Positions 57,334 through 64,000 of a DNA stretch of 64,000 nucleotides are shown here, one piece after another (position 1 is the first letter of the stretch; every line of letters begins with the position of its first letter). The translations under genes were made by a program, and so were the position numbers. Below the pieces are notes generated by a model that was not told the DNA's origin, did no database searches, and saw only the letters and a program-made list of their open reading frames with translations. The stretch comes from Roseateles oligotrophus (GTDB taxonomy: Bacteria; Pseudomonadota; Gammaproteobacteria; Burkholderiales; Burkholderiaceae_C). The stretch is taken from positions 434,001 through 498,000 of the forward strand of contig NZ_JACHLP010000001.1 in the NCBI RefSeq assembly GCF_014204525.1, given 5' to 3'.

Positions 57334-57978
57334 ATGAAAAAAACCATGGCCAGCGCCTGTCTGCTTGCCTTGAGCGCTCTGAGCGCCGCGCAAGCCAGCA
57401 TCGTGACCTATGAAACCGGCTTTTCCACCGCAGCCGCCCAGAGCAGCGCGGCCGCCTACCTCAGCACCGTCAAAACGGCATTGAGCACCGGCAAGAACTC
57501 GGCCAAGGTCAGCAGTTGGGACAATCTCAGCAACAACACGGTGTTCCACAACAGCAGCAACAGCAATGTGGCCTCGCTGACCACCATCGACTTCTTCGTC
57601 TCGGCCAGCCAGGCGGGCAGTTGGAGCCTGCGCAGCGGTGTGGACTTCGGCAAGGGTGGCGCCATGTTTCTGGACGGCCAGGCCCTGGGCTTCAGCAGCG
57701 CCGATATGTGGTGGGCCAACTCCTACGCCAACACCAGCGGCATCTTCCAGTTCTCCAACATCAATCTGAGCGCGGGCCAGCACAAGCTGGAACTCGTGGG
57801 TCTTGAATCTTGCTGCGACGGCGGCCAGCAAGGCCAGTTCTCCATCAAGGGGGCGGGCTATCAGACCTTCTCCAATTTCGACGGCCTGGGCAACCAAGTT
57901 CCCGAGCCTGCCTCGCTCGCCTTGCTAGGCTTGGCCTTCACCGCCATGGGCTTGAGCGGCGGACGCCGCCGCCGGTAA
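57334..57978 (+). CDS. PEP-CTERM protein with CCDGG motif, paralogue 2
   Basis: A 214-residue protein: signal peptide MKKTMASACLLALSALSAAQAS, body with SWSLRSGVDFGKGGAMFLDGQALGF and QHKLELVGLESCCDGGQQGQFSI, and the sorting signal VPEPASLALLGLAFTAMGLSGGRRRR. It matches the 56018 protein almost motif for motif, so a tandem duplication followed by insertion of the GlsB-like gene is likely. The start is the first ATG preceding the signal peptide. Surface exposure by an exosortase elsewhere is expected. Confidence 0.85.
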   Translation: MKKTMASACLLALSALSAAQASIVTYETGFSTAAAQSSAAAYLSTVKTALSTGKNSAKVSSWDNLSNNTVFHNSSNSNVASLTTIDFFVSASQAGSWSLRSGVDFGKGGAMFLDGQALGFSSADMWWANSYANTSGIFQFSNINLSAGQHKLELVGLESCCDGGQQGQFSIKGAGYQTFSNFDGLGNQVPEPASLALLGLAFTAMGLSGGRRRR

Positions 57979-58024
57979 CAGCTGCCGCGCACTTGAGTGC
58001 TGCGCGATTGCACCGTCAATATCC

Positions 58025-58060
58025 AGCAGCCCCGGTCGCGGCAGACCGGGGCTGCTTTTT
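58025..58060 (+). terminator. Terminator after PEP-CTERM paralogue 2
   Basis: AGCAGCCCCGGT (58025-58036) and ACCGGGGCTGCT (58045-58056) form a 12-bp perfect stem with a T-run to 58060. Confidence 0.92.
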
Positions 58061-58226
58061 ATCAGGCAATTCATGCGCGTCAAGTCCTGTTTTACCTGGA
58101 ACTCTAGGGTTAGCACCGGCCCTAGGCTAAAGGGTAGCCGCCAGCGTCCTCAAGCCTGAGACTGGGCCCTGCAGTATGGAGCCCACCCGCTCCCGCCCAG
58201 GTCCTCAAAGTCTCCAGAAAAGGTTG

Positions 58227-58895
58227 ATGCACATGAAATTCAAGACGCTTCTGGCGCCTATCGCGCTGGCCTCTTTCCTCGCCGTCTCGGGCGGCGCACA
58301 AGCCACGGTGACGGTCTACACCAGCCAGGCCGCCTATCTGGCCGCCATCACCCATGCCGGCGTCGACAGCTTCGACGACCTCGACTACACCACCCCCCTG
58401 AGCACGCCCCAGGCGCGCACGGCCGGCAGCCACAGCTATACCGCCAGCGTGGGCCCGACCAGCAACTTCTTCCCGGCCACCGATGACGGCGTGGATGTCT
58501 GGCTGGCCACCAATAACCGTAGAGACACGGTGACCTTCAGCGGCTTCTCGGCCGGCGTGCAGGCGGTGGGAGGATTCTTCTTCGGTTCGGACATCTCCGG
58601 CAACTCCACCTCGGCCACGGCCCTGACGCTGCAGGTCACCGACGCCAGCGGCAGCATCAGCCAGCAATTGCTGAATCCCAACACGGGCAGCTTCCTGGGT
58701 TTTGTGTCCACCGGCGGCCTGAGTTCGCTGAAGCTGTGGGTGGGCAGCCAAGGCACGGGTGAGGCCGGTGTATGGCCCACCATCAACGACCTGACCCTGG
58801 GCAGTGTGGCCGCCGTGCCCGAGCCTCAGACCTATGCCCTGATGCTGGGCGGCCTGGGCCTGGTGGGCTGGATGGCGCGCCGCCGCAAGGCCTGA
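58227..58895 (+). CDS. PEP-CTERM sorting domain protein
   Basis: A 222-residue protein (or 220 from the ATG at 58233) unrelated in its body to the CCDGG pair. After the signal peptide (LLAPIALASFLAVSGGAQA) it has TVTVYTSQAAYLAAITHAG, then FDDLDY and VTFSGFSAGVQAVGGFFFGSD, a pattern common in surface proteins of unknown function in this group. The C-terminus is VPEPQTYALMLGGLGLVGWMARRRKA, a typical sorting signal. AAAAGG precedes the start. It is followed by a terminator and then mfd. Confidence 0.85.
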   Translation: MHMKFKTLLAPIALASFLAVSGGAQATVTVYTSQAAYLAAITHAGVDSFDDLDYTTPLSTPQARTAGSHSYTASVGPTSNFFPATDDGVDVWLATNNRRDTVTFSGFSAGVQAVGGFFFGSDISGNSTSATALTLQVTDASGSISQQLLNPNTGSFLGFVSTGGLSSLKLWVGSQGTGEAGVWPTINDLTLGSVAAVPEPQTYALMLGGLGLVGWMARRRKA

Positions 58896-58915
58896 AGCCT
58901 CTTGCCCCAGAGCTG

Positions 58916-58941
58916 AACGGCGCTTTCGGGCGCCGTTTTTT
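58916..58941 (+). terminator. Terminator after the third PEP-CTERM gene of this cluster
   Basis: AACGGCGC and GCGCCGTT arms (58916-58923, 58930-58937) with a TTTCGG loop are followed by TTTT. It is a strong intrinsic terminator about 137 bases before mfd. Confidence 0.9.
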
Positions 58942-59077
58942 ATGGCCCTGCCAGGGAAGCCGGCGACGATTCCCTACAATCATCCGCAATCCTTTCCCCG
59001 CCTCCCTGCGCTCTCCAAAAGCGCCGCTTTTGACCCGAGGCCTGCCCTCCTATCCAAGCCTCGAAGCCTCCCCGCCA

Positions 59078-62000
59078 ATGCAGTTGCCCCTGATCGCCCC
59101 CGGCAAGAAATTCACCCTCGCCCGCCCCACCGGCTCGGCCGATGCCATGATGCTGGCCCGCTTTGCCAGCGCGCAGATGGCGGCCGGGCGCATCACCGCC
59201 ATCATCACGGCCGAGCCCGGCGACACGCAGCGCCTGGAAGATGAGCTGAAGTTCTTTGCGCCCGAGTTGCGTGTGGCCGTCTTCCCGGACTGGGAGACCC
59301 TGCCCTACGACAGCTTCTCGCCCCACCAGGACCTGATCTCCGAGCGCCTGGCCACGCTGTGGCGGCTGCTGCAATCACGCGGCTTGCCCGCCGAGCAGCG
59401 CGAGGCCGATGTGGTGCTGCTGCCCGCCACCACGGCGCTCACAAGGCTGGCCCCGCCCTCCTTCCTGGCGGCCACCACCTTCAATTTCAAGACCAAGCAG
59501 CGCCTGGACGAAGCCAGCCTGAAGGCCCAGCTGACGCTGGGCGGCTACAGCCATGTTTCGCAAGTGGTGTCGCCGGGCGAGTACGCGGTGCGCGGCGGCC
59601 TGATCGACCTCTTCCCCATGGGCTCGCTGGTGCCCTACCGGGTGGACTTGTTTGGCGACGAGGTGGACTCCATCCGCACCTTCGACCCCGACAGCCAGCG
59701 CAGCCTCTACCCCGTGCCCGAGGTGCGCTTGCTGCCGGGCCGCGAGTTCCCCATGGACGAGGCGGCACGCCAGACCTTCCGCGCCCGCTGGCGCGAGAAG
59801 ATGGAGGGCGACCCGACCCGTTCGCGCATCTACAAAGACATGGCCAGCGGCATCGCCACCGGTGGCATCGAGTACTTCCTGCCGGTGTTCTTCGAGCAGA
59901 CGGCCACCATCTTCGACTTCCTCGGCGAGGGCGCGGCCCTGGCCCTGCATGGCGAGATCGATGAGGCCCTGAACCGCTTCTGGACCGACACCCGCGAGCG
60001 CCACCGCTTCCTGCAGCACGACCCCGAGCGGCCCATCCTGGCGCCGGAAGAAATATTCCTGAAGCTTGAAGAATTCTTCGGCCTCACCCACAGCCATGCG
60101 GTGCTGGCGCTGCGCGGCAACGATGCCGTCGATTTCGCCCGCCCCCTGCCCGACGTCAGCGTGGAGCGTGGCGCGCAAGAGCCGCTGGCCCGCCTGGCCG
60201 CGCATCTGAAGAGCACGCCCCACCGCGTGCTGCTGCTGGCCGAAAGCGAGGGCCGGCGCGAGAGCTTGCTGGAGCTGCTGCGCGACAACAAGATCGACCC
60301 GCCCTCGGTCAGCGGCCTGGAGGACTTTCTCTCAAGCCCCGAGAAGTTCGCCATCACCGCGGCGCCCCTGGCCTCGGGCTTTTTCTGGAACGAGCCCGAC
60401 CTTGGCCGCCAGTTCCAGCTCATCACCGAAACCGAACTCTTCGCCACCACGCCGACGACGCGGCGCCGGCGCAAGCAGGAGCAGGTCAGCGACGTCAATG
60501 CGCTGATCAAGGACCTCTCCGAACTCAAGGTCGGCGATCCGGTGGTGCACAGCAACCACGGCATCGGCCGCTACCAGGGGCTGATCAATATCGATATCGG
60601 CGATGGCGCGTCCGAGTTCCTGCATCTCGAATACGCGGACAAGGCCACGCTCTACGTGCCGGTGGCCCAGCTGCATCTGATCAGTCGCTACACCGGCGTC
60701 TCAGCGGAAGAGGCGCCGCTGCACCGCCTGGGCTCGGGCCAGTGGGAAAAGGCCCGCCGCAAGGCCGCCGAGCAGGTGCGCGATACCGCCGCCGAGCTGC
60801 TCAATCTCTACGCCCGCCGCGCCGCCCGCGAGGGCCACGCCTTCCGCTACTCGGGCCCCGACTACGAGGCCTTTGCCGCCAGCTTCGGCTTCGAGGAAAC
60901 GGCCGACCAGCGCGCCGCCATCCATGCAGTGATCCAGGACATGATCTCGCCCAAACCCATGGACCGCCTGGTCTGCGGCGATGTGGGCTTTGGCAAGACC
61001 GAGGTGGCGCTGCGCGCCGCCTTTGTCGCCGTGATGGGCGGCAAGCAGGTGGCCATCCTCGCGCCCACCACCTTGCTGGCCGAACAGCATTACCAGAACA
61101 TCGCCGACCGCTTCGGCCGCTGGCCGGTCAAGGTGGCGGAGATGAGCCGCTTCCGCTCGGCCAAGGAAATCAAGGCCGCCATGGAGGGCCTGGCCGACGG
61201 CACCATCGACATCGTCGTCGGCACCCACAAGCTCTTGTCGGCCGACTGCAAGTTCGCGCGCTTAGGGCTGCTGGTGATCGATGAGGAACACCGCTTTGGC
61301 GTGCGCCACAAGGAGGCGATGAAGGCCATGCGGGCCGAGGTCGACGTGCTGACGCTGACCGCCACGCCCATCCCGCGCACGCTGGGAATGGCACTCGAAG
61401 GCCTGCGCGACTTGAGCGTTATCGCGACGGCACCGCAGCGCCGCCTGGCCATCAAGACCTTTGTGCGCAGCGAGACCAGCGGCACCATCCGCGAGGCCAT
61501 GCTGCGCGAATTGAAACGCGGCGGCCAGGTCTACTTCCTGCACAACGAGGTCGAGACCATTGAAAACCGGCGCCAGAAGCTGGAAGAGCTGGTGCCCGAG
61601 GCCCGCATCATCATCGCCCACGGCCAGATGCCGGAACGCGAGCTGGAGCGGGTGATGCGCGAGTTCGTCAGCGGCAAACACAATGTGCTCTTGTGCTCGA
61701 CCATCATCGAGACCGGCATCGACGTGCCCAGCGCCAACACCATCATCATCGCCCGCGCCGACAAATTCGGCCTGGCCCAGCTGCACCAGTTGCGCGGCCG
61801 CGTCGGCCGCTCGCATCACCAGGCCTATGCCTATCTGATGGTGCCCGATCTGCAAGGCCTGACCAAGCAGGCCGCCCAGCGCCTGGACGCCATCCAGGCC
61901 ATGGAAGAACTCGGCTCGGGCTTCTACCTGGCCATGCACGATCTGGAGATACGCGGGGCCGGCGAGATGCTGGGCGAGCACCAGAGCGGGAACATGATGG

Positions 62001-62542
62001 AGATCGGCTTCCAGCTCTACAACGAGATGCTGGCCGAGGCGGTGCGCTCGCTCAAGGCCGGCAAGGAACCCGATCTGCTCTCGCCGCTGGGCGTCAGCAC
62101 CGAGATCAATCTGCACGCCCCGGCCCTGCTGCCCGACGCCTATTGCGGCGATGTGCACCAGCGCCTCTCGCTCTACAAGCGCCTGGCCTCGGCCGAGAAG
62201 AATGAGCAGATCGACAAGCTGCTGGAAGAAGTCACCGACCGCTTCGGCAAGCTGCCCGCCCAGGGCCAGACCCTGTTCGACACCCACCGCCTGCGCGTGT
62301 TGGCCAAGCCTTACGGCGTGGCCAAGATAGACGCCGGTGCGAGCGCCATGAATATCAACTTCCGCCCCAACCCGCCCATCGACGCCATGCGCGTGATCGA
62401 GCTGGTGCAGAAGAACAGGAACATCAAGCTGGTGGGCAATGACAAGCTGCGCATCGACAAGGCCTTGAGCGACCCCAAGGACCGCGCACAAGCCATCCGT
62501 GAGGTGTTGCGGCTGCTGGGTCAGCCGCAGCGCCAGGACTGA
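59078..62542 (+). CDS. mfd: Transcription-repair coupling factor
   Basis: Mfd is a DNA translocase that removes RNA polymerase stalled at lesions and recruits UvrA. At 1154 residues it has the usual length. UvrB-like domain 1 (FPDWETLPYDSFSPHQDLISERLATLW), the RNAP-interacting domain (LKVGDPVVHSNHGIGRYQGL) and RecG-like helicase motifs (GDVGFGKTEVALRAAF, DEEHRFGVRHKE, TATPIPRTLGMAL) are present. The C-terminus has the D7 domain. The ATG at 59078 follows CTCCCC and gives the family N-terminus MQLPLIAPGKKFTL. Confidence 0.97.
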   Translation: MQLPLIAPGKKFTLARPTGSADAMMLARFASAQMAAGRITAIITAEPGDTQRLEDELKFFAPELRVAVFPDWETLPYDSFSPHQDLISERLATLWRLLQSRGLPAEQREADVVLLPATTALTRLAPPSFLAATTFNFKTKQRLDEASLKAQLTLGGYSHVSQVVSPGEYAVRGGLIDLFPMGSLVPYRVDLFGDEVDSIRTFDPDSQRSLYPVPEVRLLPGREFPMDEAARQTFRARWREKMEGDPTRSRIYKDMASGIATGGIEYFLPVFFEQTATIFDFLGEGAALALHGEIDEALNRFWTDTRERHRFLQHDPERPILAPEEIFLKLEEFFGLTHSHAVLALRGNDAVDFARPLPDVSVERGAQEPLARLAAHLKSTPHRVLLLAESEGRRESLLELLRDNKIDPPSVSGLEDFLSSPEKFAITAAPLASGFFWNEPDLGRQFQLITETELFATTPTTRRRRKQEQVSDVNALIKDLSELKVGDPVVHSNHGIGRYQGLINIDIGDGASEFLHLEYADKATLYVPVAQLHLISRYTGVSAEEAPLHRLGSGQWEKARRKAAEQVRDTAAELLNLYARRAAREGHAFRYSGPDYEAFAASFGFEETADQRAAIHAVIQDMISPKPMDRLVCGDVGFGKTEVALRAAFVAVMGGKQVAILAPTTLLAEQHYQNIADRFGRWPVKVAEMSRFRSAKEIKAAMEGLADGTIDIVVGTHKLLSADCKFARLGLLVIDEEHRFGVRHKEAMKAMRAEVDVLTLTATPIPRTLGMALEGLRDLSVIATAPQRRLAIKTFVRSETSGTIREAMLRELKRGGQVYFLHNEVETIENRRQKLEELVPEARIIIAHGQMPERELERVMREFVSGKHNVLLCSTIIETGIDVPSANTIIIARADKFGLAQLHQLRGRVGRSHHQAYAYLMVPDLQGLTKQAAQRLDAIQAMEELGSGFYLAMHDLEIRGAGEMLGEHQSGNMMEIGFQLYNEMLAEAVRSLKAGKEPDLLSPLGVSTEINLHAPALLPDAYCGDVHQRLSLYKRLASAEKNEQIDKLLEEVTDRFGKLPAQGQTLFDTHRLRVLAKPYGVAKIDAGASAMNINFRPNPPIDAMRVIELVQKNRNIKLVGNDKLRIDKALSDPKDRAQAIREVLRLLGQPQRQD

Positions 62543-62552
62543 TACTTGGGCT

Positions 62553-62580
62553 TGGCCTATGCCTCGGCATAGGCTAGACT
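62553..62580. promoter_or_regulatory. Candidate vapBC promoter with a palindromic operator
   Basis: A perfect 9-bp inverted repeat (GCCTATGCC at 62555-62563, GGCATAGGC at 62566-62574, spacer TC) sits between TTGGCC (62553-62558, weak -35) and TAGACT (62575-62580, -10) 35 bases before vapB. VapB antitoxins usually autorepress such palindromes. It could alternatively be the end of the mfd transcript. Confidence 0.6.
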
Positions 62581-62614
62581 TTTCGCCTATCCCTCCCCTG
62601 CCTGGAGCTGTGCC

Positions 62615-62938
62615 ATGCCTGTTGCCAGAGAAAATGCCACCGTCTATTGGCCCGAAGGCGGCGAGCGCCATGTCCGCCTGTTCCGCAATGGTGCCAACCA
62701 AGCGGTGCGCATCCCCAAGGAGTTCGAGTTGCCCGGCAACGAGGCCTTGATGCGCCGCGAGGGCGACCGGCTGATCATCGAAGCGATCAAGCCCAAGTTC
62801 GAGCCGGGCGCCCCGGCCGCGCTGCTGGCCCTGCTTGAGCAATGGGCGGCCGAAGGCCCGATTGAGGAGCCCATCCCGGACATCGATGCCGGCCTGCTGC
62901 CGCTCGACGACATCGTGCTGGGTGAGCCCGAGACATGA
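62615..62938 (+). CDS. vapB: VapB-type antitoxin (AbrB/SpoVT fold)
   Basis: A 107-residue protein. The N-terminal swapped-hairpin domain (VYWPEGGERHVRLFRNGANQAVRIPKEFELPGNEALMRREGDRLIIEAIK) is a standard VapB DNA-binding domain. The acidic tail (EEPIPDIDAGLLPLDDIVLGEPET) should neutralise VapC. Its length is above the usual 75-90 residues. The stop overlaps the vapC start by four bases (ATGA), the typical TA coupling. Confidence 0.92.
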   Translation: MPVARENATVYWPEGGERHVRLFRNGANQAVRIPKEFELPGNEALMRREGDRLIIEAIKPKFEPGAPAALLALLEQWAAEGPIEEPIPDIDAGLLPLDDIVLGEPET

Positions 62939-63354
62939 GCGTAGCCGCAACGCTCTACCTGCTGGACACCAACATCATCTCGCAGCTGATGCGCCAGCCC
63001 ACCGGCGCGGCCATGCAGCGCCTGGCGGCCCTGCACAGCGCCAGCAGCCCGGCCAAGATCTGCACCAGCGTGCTGGTGCAATGCGAGCTGTGCTTCGGCC
63101 TACGCCTCAGCAGCAGCCTGCGCCTGCAGCGACGCTACGAGGAGGCGATGCGCTATATCACCGTGCTCGCGCTGGACGCCACGGTCGCCGAGCCCTATGC
63201 CCTGCTGCGCAGCCGGCTGCAAGCGGCCGGCACGCCCATCGGGCCCCATGACACCTTGATCGCTGCCCACGCCCTGGCCCTGGGCGCCACCCTGGTCACG
63301 GCCGACGCTGAGTTTCAGCGTGTCCCGGGGCTGACTCTCGAAAACTGGACCTGA
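62935..63354 (+). CDS. vapC: VapC-type PIN-domain ribonuclease toxin
   Basis: A 139-residue PIN-domain endoribonuclease. Four acidic residues of the active site are visible: Asp11 (LLDTNIISQLM), Glu51 (VQCELCFGLR), Asp106 (GPHDTLIAAHALALGATLVT) and Asp124 (TADAEF). It should cleave initiator tRNA or specific rRNA/tRNA when VapB is lost. The gene overlaps vapB and precedes serB. Position 124 is Asp where many VapC have Asn, within normal variation. Confidence 0.93.
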   Translation: MSVAATLYLLDTNIISQLMRQPTGAAMQRLAALHSASSPAKICTSVLVQCELCFGLRLSSSLRLQRRYEEAMRYITVLALDATVAEPYALLRSRLQAAGTPIGPHDTLIAAHALALGATLVTADAEFQRVPGLTLENWT

Positions 63355-63365
63355 ACCCCAAGCCC

Positions 63366-64000
63366 ATGCAAGACCTCGTCATCCAAGGTTTCACCCCGCC
63401 CCTGCGCCTGGCGGACTTCCGCCTTGCCGCCTTCGATATGGACTCCACCTTGATCTCCATCGAATGCATCGATGAGATCGCCGCCGTGGCCGGCCGCGGC
63501 GCCGAGGTGGCCGCCATCACCGAGGCGGCCATGCGCGGTGAGATCAGCGACTTCAAGGACAGCCTGCGCCGCCGCCTGGCCCTGCTTCAAGGCGTGCCCG
63601 CCTCGGTGCTGGAACATGTGTTGCGGGAGCGCCTGCAGTTCAACCCCGGTGCGCGCGAACTCTGCGCCGCGCTCAAGGCGGCCGGGCTCAAACTGCTGCT
63701 GGTCTCGGGCGGCTTCACCTATTTCACCTCCTATGTGGCCGAGCAATTGGGCATGGACTTTGTCCGCTCCAATGAGCTGGAACTGGCCGACGGGCGTTTG
63801 ACCGGCGGCCTGGTGATGCAGGCCTGGGGCGAGATCTGCGACGGCGAAGAAAAACGCCGCATGCTGCTGCAATGCTGCGCCGAGCTGGGCTGCCAACCCA
63901 GCCAGGCCATGGCCGTGGGCGACGGCGCCAACGACCTGCCCATGATGAGCGTGGCCGGCCTGTCGGTGGCCTATCACGCCAAGCCCAAGGTGCGCGAGCA
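63366..64000 (+). CDS. serB: Phosphoserine phosphatase (3' end beyond window)
   Basis: The HAD-family SerB removes phosphate from O-phosphoserine in serine synthesis. The frame is open to the window edge, so the end is missing. Visible are motif I LAAFDMDSTLI (nucleophile Asp24), the cap helix, motif II LLLVSGGFTYFTSYVAEQLG and motif III VGDGANDLPMMSVAGLSVAYHAKPKVR. The ATG at 63366 lies 11 bases after the vapC stop. Only a few terminal residues are probably absent. Confidence 0.95.
   Translation, partial: MQDLVIQGFTPPLRLADFRLAAFDMDSTLISIECIDEIAAVAGRGAEVAAITEAAMRGEISDFKDSLRRRLALLQGVPASVLEHVLRERLQFNPGARELCAALKAAGLKLLLVSGGFTYFTSYVAEQLGMDFVRSNELELADGRLTGGLVMQAWGEICDGEEKRRMLLQCCAELGCQPSQAMAVGDGANDLPMMSVAGLSVAYHAKPKVRE

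Overview
The window is G+C-rich, dense bacterial chromosome with codon use typical of Betaproteobacteria. Several features point to the order Burkholderiales, probably the Leptothrix/Rubrivivax/Roseateles side (Sphaerotilaceae-like): the order exbB-exbD-lpxK-Trm112-kdsB-adk beside xseA, a PHB regulator (PhaR), 3-hydroxybutyrate dehydrogenase, RelA, and several PEP-CTERM (exosortase-sorted) proteins. The genus assignment is inference. No rRNA, CRISPR array, prophage or complete insertion sequence was seen.

Layout. 1-6 kb: xseA (cut by the window edge) diverges from an envelope operon (ExbB/ExbD pair, lpxK, Trm112-like, kdsB), followed by adk behind a terminator-like hairpin, then a short-chain dehydrogenase with an 18-bp palindrome upstream. 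6-10 kb (minus strand): a TonB energising operon tonB-exbB-exbD-exbD, then a terminator and a secreted TPR-like protein. 10-14.8 kb: a lower-G+C block with a gene-poor kilobase, a small lipoprotein and a TonB-dependent receptor. 14.8-22.7 kb: a Yej/Opp-type peptide ABC importer of four genes, followed upstream by an LD-carboxypeptidase, which together suggest muropeptide uptake or recycling. 22.7-28 kb: tadA, guaA, a TetA-like MFS pump and guaB. 28-34 kb: a DUF4124 protein, rnfH, ratA, smpB, a 161-bp fully palindromic element, metC, rimO and phaR. 34-43 kb: an M13 metallopeptidase, two identical tRNA-Val genes, relA, an alpha/beta hydrolase, bdhA, a SIMPL-domain protein and an OmpR/EnvZ-type two-component system.

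43-53 kb: ispF and ispD, normally neighbours, are separated by about 8.4 kb of envelope and signalling genes: a patatin/beta-barrel protein (PlpD-like), an HTH regulator, an outer-membrane barrel protein, and a module of ECF sigma factor, PEP-CTERM protein and Ser/Thr kinase with a membrane anchor and a long helical C-terminal region. I consider this module the best candidate for an undescribed signalling system. 53-59 kb: a CoA-transferase, an RlmN paralogue, and three more PEP-CTERM proteins (two are close paralogues with a CCDGG motif), with a GlsB-like membrane protein between. 59-64 kb: mfd, a vapBC toxin-antitoxin pair with a promoter-embedded palindrome, and serB (cut by the window edge).

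Genes cooperate in a few visible groups: LPS/Kdo synthesis (lpxK, kdsB), TonB-driven uptake (two ExbB/D sets, tonB, receptor), peptide uptake plus murein peptide trimming, GMP synthesis (guaB, guaA), PHB metabolism (phaR, bdhA), trans-translation (smpB) and exosortase-dependent surface proteins. The exosortase itself is not in this window.
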